Assembly: GCA_022706625.1 (NCBI GenBank)
Contig: JAKJCD010000001.1
Span: forward strand, 10,251 to 40,591
Length of the DNA: 30,341 nt
Source: Bacillota bacterium
GTDB lineage: Bacteria > Bacillota > Clostridia > Peptostreptococcales > Anaerovoracaceae
Direction of reading: 5' to 3'
Each line of letters opens with the position of its first letter. The stretch's first letter is position 1. Of the stretch, positions 1 to 7,986 are shown one piece after another. The position numbers and the translations under genes were made by a program. The notes beneath the pieces are model-generated. The model did no database searches. It was not told the DNA's origin and worked only from the letters and a program-made list of their open reading frames with translations.

Positions 1-1
1 T

Positions 2-2011
2 GCGGCAGTACTCGTCTCTGCCGCCATGATGCTATATGTAAAGGTCAACTATGATCTGAGTGATTTTCTCCCGGAGAGCGTCCCCTCAGTCACGGCATTG
101 AAAGAGATAAAAAAAAGCTTTTCCGGGGAAATACCTAACCTTTATGTTTATGTTGCCGATGTAAGCGTTCCGCAAGCTATGGATGCAAAGCAACGGATAT
201 CTTCTGTCAAGGGAGTTTTTTCAGTTATTTGGCTGGATGATACAGAAGATATATATCGTCCGATCACAAGTCTTGACCCCAAAAGTGTATCAGAATGGTA
301 TAAGGAAGAAGGGGCTCTTTTCCTGGTTGCCGGCGATACAGAACAAAGTACTTCTATTATTACAGAGATACGGGGACTGTTCGATAATGATACGATACTA
401 TCCGGGCCGTTGTTGGATCAGGCCACTATACAGTCGCTTTCGACAGGCGAGGTCTCAAAGATCATATTCTTTGTAATCCCTCTGGTAATGCTGGTGCTGT
501 TTGTGTCTACCAGTTCATGGTTTGAACCTGTACTGTTTCTTGCAGCAATCGGGGCAGCCATACTGCTTAATGAAGGTACCAATGTTTTTATTGGAGAGAT
601 ATCTTATGTGACCCAATCTACCAGTGCTGTGCTGCAATTGGCCGTATCAATGGATTACGCAGTCTTTCTCCTTCACAGTTTTTCCCGATACCGATCGGAA
701 GGAGGCTCAGTTGAAGCGGCCATGAAACATGCTATGAGAGAATCCGTATCGGCTATTGCAGCCAGTGCATCTACTACGGTGTTTGGATTCCTCGCCCTGA
801 CTTTGATGAAGTTCAAGCTCGGGCCTAACTTGGGACTGGTTCTTGCTAAGGGCATTCTATTCAGCTTTTTGTCAGTTATGCTGCTTTTACCTGTTCTTGC
901 CGTTTACACCACCAAACTTATGGATAGGACCCATCATCGATCATTTCTGCCTTCATTTGAGAGCTTCAGCAGGTTTATCATAAGGATCTGCATTCCATTG
1001 TCTTTATTCTTTGTTTTACTGATTGTGCCCAGTTTTCTTGCCCAGATGAACAATCATTTCGTTTACGGTTCATCCGGCATACACAGCGAGGATTCTGAGC
1101 TTGCAAGAGATGCGGAAAGGATCAAAGAAATATTCGGTCAAAGACAGCAAATGGTCCTTCTGGTTCCGGATGAAGATGCGGCAAAAGAAAAAGCTATGAC
1201 AGATGCCATTTCCGAATTTGCAGAAATAAAGACCGTCATATCCTATTCAAATACTGTAGGGACTCAGATACCTCCTGAATTTTTAAATGAGGAACAGATT
1301 TCTATCTTCCGATCCGAAGGAAAAAGCCGCATTATTCTTTATGCGGACACACCCGATGAAGGGAAGGAAGCTTTTGCTCTGGTGGAAAAGCTGCGAGAGA
1401 CGGCGGAAGAGTATTATGGTAAAAATTATTGGCTGGTAGGACAGAGTGTTATCAATTACGATTTGAAGGATACTATCGTAAAAGACGGGCCTCTGGTAAG
1501 CGGGGCGGCTATAATCGCTATCGGCCTCGTTCTTCTTATAACCTTCCGAAGCCTTACTCTTCCGTTAATACTGCTTATTACCATCGAGGGGGCGGTTTGG
1601 ATTAACTTGGGTCTGCCGTATTTTATGAACTCCAGCTTGAATTATATCGGGTTTTTGATCATCAGCTCAGTCCAGCTTGGCGCCACTGTGGATTACGGTA
1701 TCCTTTTCGCGAAGCATTACATGAGAAACCGGTTGTCTGAATCCGGGAAAGAGGCAGCCAGGCTGGCAATACGAAACACTTCAGCTTCGATCATGACACC
1801 GGCCTGCATTTTAGCCATTGCATGTCTTATTCTGGGGTTCATATCATCTAACGGCATTATCAGCGAGTTGGGTTTAATGTTAGGGAGAGGCACGATCATT
1901 TCGTCGATACTGGTGCTGATCCTTCTTCCGTCGCTTCTTATAATTTTTGACAGGGTAATCCAGAAGACTACTCTTGGGACCTGTCGAAAAAAACTGAATG
2001 AAATGGGGTAA
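2..2011 (+). CDS. MMPL-family RND transporter, 5'-truncated by window edge
   Basis: The reading frame is open from base 2, upstream of the first ATG at 26, so the true start lies outside the window and this is the bulk of the protein (670 residues seen). It has the two-fold RND/MMPL plan. An extracytoplasmic domain is followed by a block of five hydrophobic segments at about bases 450-920, then a second soluble domain and a second block at about 1490-1960. Each block has the MMPL signature around a membrane-buried Asp-Tyr: SMDYAVFLLHSF in the first half and GATVDYGILFAKHY in the second. MMPL proteins are proton-driven exporters of lipids or other hydrophobic compounds in the cytoplasmic membrane. 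The stop codon lies 4 bp before the preferred start of the xxxLxxG-repeat protein, so the two are almost certainly one operon. The substrate cannot be read from the sequence. Confidence 0.9.
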   Translation, partial: AAVLVSAAMMLYVKVNYDLSDFLPESVPSVTALKEIKKSFSGEIPNLYVYVADVSVPQAMDAKQRISSVKGVFSVIWLDDTEDIYRPITSLDPKSVSEWYKEEGALFLVAGDTEQSTSIITEIRGLFDNDTILSGPLLDQATIQSLSTGEVSKIIFFVIPLVMLVLFVSTSSWFEPVLFLAAIGAAILLNEGTNVFIGEISYVTQSTSAVLQLAVSMDYAVFLLHSFSRYRSEGGSVEAAMKHAMRESVSAIAASASTTVFGFLALTLMKFKLGPNLGLVLAKGILFSFLSVMLLLPVLAVYTTKLMDRTHHRSFLPSFESFSRFIIRICIPLSLFFVLLIVPSFLAQMNNHFVYGSSGIHSEDSELARDAERIKEIFGQRQQMVLLVPDEDAAKEKAMTDAISEFAEIKTVISYSNTVGTQIPPEFLNEEQISIFRSEGKSRIILYADTPDEGKEAFALVEKLRETAEEYYGKNYWLVGQSVINYDLKDTIVKDGPLVSGAAIIAIGLVLLITFRSLTLPLILLITIEGAVWINLGLPYFMNSSLNYIGFLIISSVQLGATVDYGILFAKHYMRNRLSESGKEAARLAIRNTSASIMTPACILAIACLILGFISSNGIISELGLMLGRGTIISSILVLILLPSLLIIFDRVIQKTTLGTCRKKLNEMG

Positions 2012-2015
2012 TATA

Positions 2016-4163
2016 ATGAGACGTTATACCAGAGTCAAAAGGAATACAAGAAGGAATAAAAGGAAAAGAAGGGGACTGATATCAGCCGCCTTGATCTTTG
2101 CGCTTTTGATTTCTCTTTGCGTCCAAAGCTTTGCTCTCTCCGGTACCGCTCCGAAAGAAGAAGTGGTATATGTCAATTTGAGCAAGGGAGGCTCAGTGGA
2201 TGCCATACATGTGGTCAACAGCTTTGAACTGGATCAGGATGGCCGGATCATAGACTATGGCGATTATACGGCTTTCCGTGAAATGACCTCTTCAGGGAAA
2301 TTAAAGCTGGAAAAAGAAACTGTTACAATAGATGCCAAAGCGGGGAAACTATATTATGAAGGAACATTAAGGAAGAATTCAATACCTTGGTTATTTGATA
2401 TACGTTACTTTTTAAACGGAAAAGAGCTGTCGGGAGATGAAACGGCCGGGAAAAACGGCGCTTTGGAAATCAAAATGAGTATTCGGCAAAACCCGAAGAC
2501 CGGAGACGCTTTCTTCAGGCATTATACGCTTCAGGTGATGTTTAAACTGGATACTTCTGCATGTAAAAATATTATTGCAAAGGGAGCAACTATAGCTAAT
2601 GCGGGTAAATACAAACAGATCGCTTTTACGATACTGCCGGGAAGAACAGCGGATATTTCTCTGAAATCGGATGTTATCGACTTTGAAATGCCCGGGATAT
2701 CGATAAGCGGAATCCCTATGGAAATGGATATGGAATTTGAAAATGATCCGGCAATGATATCAAAACTCAGGGATTTAAAAGATGGGGTCATCAAGCTTGA
2801 TGACGGAGCAAATGAACTTCGCGACGGAGCAGAAGAGCTGTCTGAGGGCTCGGGTGACTTAAAAACAGGCGTTTCTGATCTTAAAACAGGTGTTTTAGAA
2901 CTGGCAGACGGAACAATAAAGCTTTCCGACGGTATTGAGGAATTAGCCGAAGGGGTCCGGAAAACAGATGACGGTACCGCTAAGCTGTCCGAGGCCACAG
3001 AGGAACTTACAAACGGAACAAAGGAGATGAATAAAGGGGCAAAGAAACTGCTTTCCGGTTCAGAAGAGATTTATAATGGCATAAAGGCAATAGACTCCGG
3101 GCTTTCACAGCTCACGTCTCAAAACGGCAGCCTTACGGAAGGAGCCGGAGAGATATTTGATTCGGTCCTTGAGGCTGCGAACGCGGAGCTTACAGCGCTG
3201 ATACCCGGTGTGATGGAATTGACGCGGGGGAATTTTGAACAAGTGATCGACGGTATATTAGAGCAGGCGGGAGGGGCTGCTTTGCAGGAAGCAATGGAGC
3301 AGGCAAGAAACGATATCACTTCACAAGTAACAGCAGCTGTTCTTATTCAAATCAGATCGGAAAATCCGGAAGCCAGTGAAGAAGAGATCGCTGGAATAAT
3401 GAGCAGTGAAACGGTACAATCTCAAATAACCATGGCGGTAACACAGCAATTATCCGCTGCTCAGGAGGAGATACTTGAAGCGGTGCAAGCGGGGCTCGCA
3501 GCAGATAGTGATTATATAGCTCTACTTACATTGAAAGGCAAGCTTCGGGGAATCCAGGATTTTTATAACGGACTTAAGGCATATACCGACGGTGTTTCGA
3601 GTATTGCCGGCGGAGCTTCAATCCTGACTTCCGGCATGCGTGACTGGCAAGGCGGGATGAGAGAACTGAGAGATGGCATGATAGAACTTCGTGATGGCAC
3701 AGTAGAACTGCATGACGGAGTCCTCGAGCTAAAAGACGGCACTTCCAAACTCCTGGAAGGGACTTTGGAACTAAAAAAGGGCTCATTGGAACTCAACGAC
3801 GGAATGGTTGAGCTCAAAGATGGCGTAGTAAAGCTTTTAGACGGAGCCATAGAGCTTCATGAAGGAATTGTGGAGTTTCACGACGGAACAGTGACTATGG
3901 CGGAAGGTACACTTAAATTCCGCGATAAGACATCAAACATCGAGGAGGATTTAAAAGATATCGTTAAGAAAAAAATCGACGAAATGTTAGGAAGAAATTT
4001 CAAGACTACATCTTTTGTTTCAGACAAAAATACTAATGTGCTGTCGGTACAATTTGTAATGCAGACCGAAAGCATCAGCATTCCTGAGGTGGAACCCGAT
4101 CCCGCTGAGCCTGATGAAGCCATGACCTTCTTTCAAAGACTTTTGGCGCTCTTCGGGTTTTGA
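2016..4163 (+). CDS. Secreted or membrane-anchored protein with xxxLxxG heptad repeats (YhgE/Pip-like)
   Basis: About 715 residues. The start at 2016 is preferred over the in-frame ATG at 1998 because a GGGG-type ribosome-binding site lies 7-8 bp upstream. The N-terminus is a very basic stretch (RRNKRKRRG) and then a hydrophobic signal or anchor segment ending near SFALS. A beta-rich domain follows, then two arrays of seven-residue repeats of the form xxxLxxG (for example ELRDG, KLSDG, ELKDG). The arrays are separated by an Ala/Glu/Gln-rich helical insert. No convincing C-terminal membrane span is present; the end is acidic and proline-rich with a short hydrophobic tail. Such repeats occur in YhgE/Pip-like and MMPL-associated proteins, where they are thought to form long helical extracytoplasmic structures. 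Pairing with the MMPL exporter suggests an accessory or periplasmic-adaptor-like role, which is inference. Confidence 0.8.
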   Translation: MRRYTRVKRNTRRNKRKRRGLISAALIFALLISLCVQSFALSGTAPKEEVVYVNLSKGGSVDAIHVVNSFELDQDGRIIDYGDYTAFREMTSSGKLKLEKETVTIDAKAGKLYYEGTLRKNSIPWLFDIRYFLNGKELSGDETAGKNGALEIKMSIRQNPKTGDAFFRHYTLQVMFKLDTSACKNIIAKGATIANAGKYKQIAFTILPGRTADISLKSDVIDFEMPGISISGIPMEMDMEFENDPAMISKLRDLKDGVIKLDDGANELRDGAEELSEGSGDLKTGVSDLKTGVLELADGTIKLSDGIEELAEGVRKTDDGTAKLSEATEELTNGTKEMNKGAKKLLSGSEEIYNGIKAIDSGLSQLTSQNGSLTEGAGEIFDSVLEAANAELTALIPGVMELTRGNFEQVIDGILEQAGGAALQEAMEQARNDITSQVTAAVLIQIRSENPEASEEEIAGIMSSETVQSQITMAVTQQLSAAQEEILEAVQAGLAADSDYIALLTLKGKLRGIQDFYNGLKAYTDGVSSIAGGASILTSGMRDWQGGMRELRDGMIELRDGTVELHDGVLELKDGTSKLLEGTLELKKGSLELNDGMVELKDGVVKLLDGAIELHEGIVEFHDGTVTMAEGTLKFRDKTSNIEEDLKDIVKKKIDEMLGRNFKTTSFVSDKNTNVLSVQFVMQTESISIPEVEPDPAEPDEAMTFFQRLLALFGF
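2776..3120 (+). repeat. First array of 21-bp/7-residue xxxLxxG coding repeats
   Basis: About fifteen consecutive heptads in which position 4 is usually Leu and position 7 Gly, often preceded by Asp (KLDDG, ELRDG, ELADG, KLSDG). At DNA level the units are diverged and do not form a simple tandem repeat, so selection appears to act on the protein. Confidence 0.8.
3636..3930 (+). repeat. Second array of xxxLxxG coding repeats
   Basis: About thirteen heptads with a stricter consensus than the first array, with units such as ELRDG, ELHDG, ELKDG and ELNDG. Unit DNA similarity is higher here (recurring GAACT...GACGG/GATGGC), consistent with more recent internal duplication. Confidence 0.8.
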
Positions 4164-4244
4164 TCGATTTCGTTTTTCAGTATGAAAGGCTGAAGATCCG
4201 GATATAACGCATCAACTGATATTATTAGCAGAAAGGAGAACGAT

Positions 4245-4505
4245 ATGAAGACCTTCATTAGGAACTGGACCTGTAAAAAACATATAGCAGCCGGGGTGAT
4301 GTTCTATACCACCCTTGCGATGGTCGGGAATGCATTGTTTAAAAATCCTTACGGTGCCCTGGAAAAAAATCGCAGCTTAACCGCTGCATGTAAAGCTATG
4401 CCAAAGAAGCAAAAGTGTTTTAATCAGATTTTGCTTGGATGCTTTGCCTTAGATATGGCAGCAAGCTGTATTTTGTTAAAAGCTTTGAAAAAGCTGGGAT
4501 CATAA
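4245..4505 (+). CDS. Small two-segment membrane protein, unknown function
   Basis: 86 residues with an excellent AAAGGAG ribosome-binding site about 8 bp before the ATG. There are two hydrophobic stretches, at about residues 14-33 and 62-80, joined by a basic, polar loop rich in Lys and Asn. Four Cys are present (CKK near residue 10, one mid-loop, and two in or near the second segment). I do not recognise the family. It lies 81 bp after the xxxLxxG gene and directly before a terminator, so it is probably the last gene of the exporter operon. The clear start signal and following terminator make it a credible gene. Confidence 0.6.
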   Translation: MKTFIRNWTCKKHIAAGVMFYTTLAMVGNALFKNPYGALEKNRSLTAACKAMPKKQKCFNQILLGCFALDMAASCILLKALKKLGS

Positions 4506-4527
4506 CCGGATAAATCTCGATCCGGAA

Positions 4528-4561
4528 ACCCTTGCTCCGGCACGAGCGAGGGTGTTTTTTT
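4528..4561 (+). terminator. Rho-independent terminator after the exporter operon
   Basis: A ten-base arm ACCCTTGCTC and its near-complement GAGCGAGGGT (one G-U pair) flank a 6-nt loop, followed directly by G and seven T. A second short hairpin, CCGGAT/ATCCGG at 4506-4525, sits just upstream. Confidence 0.85.
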
Positions 4562-4614
4562 ATCCAGTTTGCTTTTTGTCAAGAATTCTTCCATAATAAA
4601 GCAAGAGGTATGGG

Positions 4615-5505
4615 ATGTTTGGATATGTAGCACCGGATAAACCGGAACTGAGGATCAAAGAATATGAATTGTATTCCGCTTATTACTGCGGGATATGCAA
4701 GTCGGTAAAGGAAAGGTACGGTCAAATACCCCGGTTTGCTTTGAATTATGACTTTGTATTCCTGGCGTTATTGCTGGGCGCACTTCGTTCACCTTCGGAG
4801 GAAATCAAAAGAGAGAGATGCCCCGTACATCCAATCAGGAAACGTAGCGTTGTTTACAACGAGGCAGCAATAGATTATGCGGCGGATATGATGCTGCTTT
4901 TGACATATTACAAACTGCTTGATGACAAGCATGATGAAGGAGGTTTAAAACCTGCCGCAGCATTAGCTGTTCTTAAAAGCACCTACAAAAAGTTGATGAA
5001 AAGTTACGGCGAAAAATGTATAATGATTCAGAAAAAGCTCGTTGAAACAGCATTTATTGAAGAGCAGAAATGCACATCGCTGGACCGGGCAGCAGAGCCT
5101 TTTGCTAAACTGATGGAAGAGGTCTTTGCTGCGGAAGGTATATGCTGCAATAAAACAATACTGATGCAATTTCGAAAAATAGGCTATCATACAGGGAAAT
5201 GGTTATACCTGATTGATGCATATGACGACCTCGAGGAGGATGCCGCAAAAGGTTTATATAATCCGTTGCTGTTGCAGTGGGATTATCGGCCTGCTGAGGA
5301 GAATATGAGTTGTTTTCGTAAGCGGATCAAAGAACGCACAAGGTTTAATCTCTTGTTCTACCTCGCAGAGATATCCAAAGCCTGGGATTGCTTAGATGTC
5401 GAAAGAAACCGGCTGCTGGTGGAGAATATCTTATATTCCGGCTTGCTGAAGAAAACAGAAGAGATACTTGAGAAAGGAAATACAGAAGATGCAAAATCCC
5501 TATGA
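4615..5505 (+). CDS. DUF5685-family protein
   Basis: 296 residues. The N-terminus MFGYVAPDKPEL, followed by YYCGICKSV (Cys25, Cys28), matches the conserved start of the DUF5685 family as I recall it. The rest is mostly helical with further Cys at RERCPVHP, GICCNK and the C-terminal third. No signal peptide or membrane span is seen, so it is likely cytosolic. The ATG at 4615 is preceded by GAGGT at about 8 bp. The gene overlaps the downstream J-domain gene by 17 bp, implying translational coupling and a joint role. The biochemical function of DUF5685 is not known to me. The many Cys suggest metal or cluster binding, which is inference. Confidence 0.8.
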   Translation: MFGYVAPDKPELRIKEYELYSAYYCGICKSVKERYGQIPRFALNYDFVFLALLLGALRSPSEEIKRERCPVHPIRKRSVVYNEAAIDYAADMMLLLTYYKLLDDKHDEGGLKPAAALAVLKSTYKKLMKSYGEKCIMIQKKLVETAFIEEQKCTSLDRAAEPFAKLMEEVFAAEGICCNKTILMQFRKIGYHTGKWLYLIDAYDDLEEDAAKGLYNPLLLQWDYRPAEENMSCFRKRIKERTRFNLLFYLAEISKAWDCLDVERNRLLVENILYSGLLKKTEEILEKGNTEDAKSL

Positions 5506-6085
5506 AGTTCTGGGAATCAAAGAAGGAGCAAGCCCTGAGGAAATCAGAGCAGCATATAAAGAACAGGTAAAAAAATATCATCCGGATCTTCACCAGGATA
5601 ATCCTCTTTACGAATTAGCTGAAGAAAAGCTTCGGGAAGTCAACGAGGCATATGATTATCTCATGAAGAACGGAGGCTACAAGGCTAACAATACCGGTTA
5701 CCAGGGGGAAAAAACATATAGCTGGGAACATAGAAGGCAAAGCCCGGAGTTTCGTCAGGTAAGAATGGATATCGATCGCGGGGATCTGGGCGCTGCTGAA
5801 AATGTATTAAACCGCAGCAGTAACAGAGGCGCAGAATGGTTTTTTCTCAGCGGAATGATCTCTTTGCGAAAAGGCTGGTATGATGATGCAGTAACTAATG
5901 TGCAAACTGCCGTCAGCTTAGATCCTGACAATACCGAATACAGAGCTGCACTTAACAATATGATCATCACACCGGGAAGCTATAGGGCAAATGCTTATAG
6001 CCGAGGATACAGCAATTCTAATGAGGAGCTTTGCCGGATGATGCAATGCTATTGCTGTGCGGACATGCTCTGCGATTGCATGTAA
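5489..6085 (+). CDS. J-domain (DnaJ-like) protein with Cys-rich tail
   Basis: 198 residues from the ATG at 5489. An in-frame TTG at 5468 is possible, but AAAGGAA lies 8-9 bp before 5489 and the J domain starts immediately after it (NPYEVLGI). Residues 1-65 form a J domain with the essential HPD tripeptide (KKYHPDL), which stimulates DnaK ATPase. A middle region (about 90-160) looks like two TPR-type helical hairpins (GAEWFFLSGMISLRKGWYDD...). The last 17 residues hold six Cys (CRMMQCYCC...CDC), suggesting metal binding. It lacks the G/F region and zinc centre of true DnaJ, so it is a specialised co-chaperone. Its overlap with the DUF5685 gene suggests the two proteins act together. Confidence 0.88.
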   Translation: MQNPYEVLGIKEGASPEEIRAAYKEQVKKYHPDLHQDNPLYELAEEKLREVNEAYDYLMKNGGYKANNTGYQGEKTYSWEHRRQSPEFRQVRMDIDRGDLGAAENVLNRSSNRGAEWFFLSGMISLRKGWYDDAVTNVQTAVSLDPDNTEYRAALNNMIITPGSYRANAYSRGYSNSNEELCRMMQCYCCADMLCDCM

Positions 6086-6103
6086 TCCCGACTGACTCTA
6101 TTC

Positions 6104-6158
6104 TTTTCGCATATCTTTTAGACTTGTCTCATAAAGATAGACAAATGCGGAGCGAAAG
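6104..6158 (+). promoter_or_regulatory. Imperfect hairpin over the SPOR gene leader
   Basis: In the 84-bp gap before the SPOR gene, TTGTCT (6124-6129) pairs with AGACAA (6139-6144). Outside it CGCAT (6108-6112) pairs with ATGCG (6145-6149), and T-rich and A-rich flanks extend the pairing toward the GAGGG ribosome-binding site. It has no U-tract and may modulate translation or mark an mRNA end. Weak evidence. Confidence 0.3.
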
Positions 6159-6169
6159 AGGGTTACGGG

Positions 6170-6706
6170 ATGAATAAGAGAAAATATGCCGGCAGAAATG
6201 CATCCTTTGGCAAGATGCTCCTTGCTTTTACCATAGTTGTGATATTGGCGGCAGGCGCCGGGTACGGTCTGGCTCAGTATGTCATAACGCCATTTTTCAC
6301 CGGGGAGGATAGCGAGATATCGCAGGAGAAAGGGCAGGAGCAGGATTTTACCGGCTCTGCCATCATAGCAGACCGCGTTGAGGTTGAAACAGAGCAAACA
6401 ACCGCCTCGCCGACAGAGAATACCGTTTTGACCGAGCAGGAGGATAAAGGAATCGATACATACGAAACCGCCTTGCTGTATTGCATACAATATGGCAGCT
6501 TCAGCGACCAGGCAGGTGCAATGACAGCGGCATCTGCACTTGAGTCTTCGGGCATTGCGGTAAAGATCATGAAGAAGGGCGACGCTTATAAACTTGTGGG
6601 TGCGCCGTATTTTTCAAAGGAAGAGGCAAAAATAACTTTAGCAGGAATAAAGAATGTCGAAAGCGATGATGCTTTTGTCACTACGGTGGAGGTGCGAATG
6701 AAATGA
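6170..6706 (+). CDS. SPOR-domain membrane protein
   Basis: 178 residues. A short basic cytoplasmic tail (NKRKYAGRN) is followed by one transmembrane helix at about residues 15-38. An acidic, Thr/Glu-rich linker leads to a SPOR domain at about residues 98-178, beginning YCIQYGSFSDQAGA and containing VKIMKKGDAYKLVGAPY. SPOR domains bind denuded septal peptidoglycan, so the protein probably sits in the membrane with the domain outside and localises to division or sporulation septa. There is no catalytic domain. Its stop codon overlaps the rarA start as ATGA, so the two are co-translated. Confidence 0.85.
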   Translation: MNKRKYAGRNASFGKMLLAFTIVVILAAGAGYGLAQYVITPFFTGEDSEISQEKGQEQDFTGSAIIADRVEVETEQTTASPTENTVLTEQEDKGIDTYETALLYCIQYGSFSDQAGAMTAASALESSGIAVKIMKKGDAYKLVGAPYFSKEEAKITLAGIKNVESDDAFVTTVEVRMK

Positions 6707-7986
6707 TGCCTTTATCAACTATGATGCGGCCTGAAAAACTGGATGAGTTCGTTGGACAAGGCCATTTTATGTATGATGGATCTTTGTTTTGCAATGCCAT
6801 AAAGAATAAAACATTTGAATCGGCTATTTTTTTCGGACCCTCCGGGACCGGAAAAACTACCCTGGCCAGATTGATCGCCCAAGAGATGGATTTAGATTTT
6901 TTTGAAATAAATGCCTCTACTACAGGAATAAAAGAGCTGAAGGAAATACTGGAAAAGGCAAAGGTCAAGTTTTTTGGGCTTCAGAAGCAAAAGACTTACC
7001 TTTATGTTGATGAATTCCATAGATGGAACAAGCTGCAGCAGGACTCACTGCTTAAGGCACTGGAGGAGGGCGTTGTCCGGTTTATCGGAAGCACTACGGA
7101 AAATCCGTATTTTTCTGTGAACAATGCAATACTAAGCAGAGTGCGTTCGATTTATGAATTTAAGAAGCTTTCGACTGATGATATAGTTAAGATCCTTCAT
7201 AACACACTGGACAACAAGGAACGGGGGCTTGGCAATCATTCACTTGTATGGCAGGAGGAGGCCTTGCATGCCCTTGCCGATCTTTCCGGAGGGGATGCAA
7301 GGATAGCTCTTGATACTCTGGGCTTCATTGCGGACAATATTAAATACGGCCAAACCATTGATATGCAGATCGTCGGCGAAGCGACCCAAAGGCAAATGAC
7401 TTTCTACGATCGAAAAGAGGACAAGTACAATCTGCTTTCAGCTTTGCAAAAATCAATAAGAGGCAGTGATCCGGATGCGTCATTGCACTATCTTGCCAGG
7501 CTTATTGACGGCGGGGCCGACGTTGTTACCATCGGCCGCCGCTTGTTGGTCATTTCCTGCGAAGACGTGGGAATGGCATATCCGCAGGCGGTGTCTATAG
7601 TGACTTCCTGCGTTCAGGCTTCGCAGATGGTGGGTTTGCCCGAGGCCAGGATAAATTTGGCGCAAGCTGTTATTTTGCTGTCTGTCTGTCCCAAATCCAA
7701 TTCGGTCATTTCTGCCATCGACAGGGCTTCCGAAGACCTCAGAACAAAAAACATCGACGATGTTCCGCTTCACCTAAAAGACAATAATTACAGCGGTGCA
7801 AAAAATAGAGGAATAGGCATCGGTTATAAATATCCTCATGCTTATGGGGGTTATGTTAAACAGCAGTATTTACCGGATAGTCTATATAACGCAGGGGTAA
7901 AGTATTATGAACCGACAGAAAACGGAAAAGAACTCTCGTTCAAAAAGTTTTTAGAAAGTATCAGAGGTTTCTGTAATGAAGATTAG
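6703..7986 (+). CDS. rarA: Replication-associated recombination protein A (RarA/MgsA), AAA+ ATPase
   Basis: 427 residues, the usual length. Walker A is GPSGTGKT (residues 45-52), Walker B YLYVDEFHRWNK (Asp103-Glu104) and sensor 1 GSTTENPYF. The C-terminal half has the MgsA/RarA tetramerisation region (SIRGSDPDASLHYLARL, GRRLLVISCEDVGMAYPQ). RarA acts at stalled or collapsed replication forks and is related to clamp-loader subunits and to eukaryotic WRNIP1. The start overlaps the SPOR stop (ATGA) with GGAGG 10 bp upstream, and its end overlaps the ispH-S1 start by 11 bp. The Walker B Phe/Trp variant (EFHRWN rather than the common EIHRFN) is conservative. Confidence 0.95.
   Translation: MMPLSTMMRPEKLDEFVGQGHFMYDGSLFCNAIKNKTFESAIFFGPSGTGKTTLARLIAQEMDLDFFEINASTTGIKELKEILEKAKVKFFGLQKQKTYLYVDEFHRWNKLQQDSLLKALEEGVVRFIGSTTENPYFSVNNAILSRVRSIYEFKKLSTDDIVKILHNTLDNKERGLGNHSLVWQEEALHALADLSGGDARIALDTLGFIADNIKYGQTIDMQIVGEATQRQMTFYDRKEDKYNLLSALQKSIRGSDPDASLHYLARLIDGGADVVTIGRRLLVISCEDVGMAYPQAVSIVTSCVQASQMVGLPEARINLAQAVILLSVCPKSNSVISAIDRASEDLRTKNIDDVPLHLKDNNYSGAKNRGIGIGYKYPHAYGGYVKQQYLPDSLYNAGVKYYEPTENGKELSFKKFLESIRGFCNED

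Noticed and set aside
2531..2998. Minus-strand Ser/Pro-rich repetitive open frame opposite the xxxLxxG arrays
   Set aside because: Its repeats are simply the complement of the plus-strand heptad codons.
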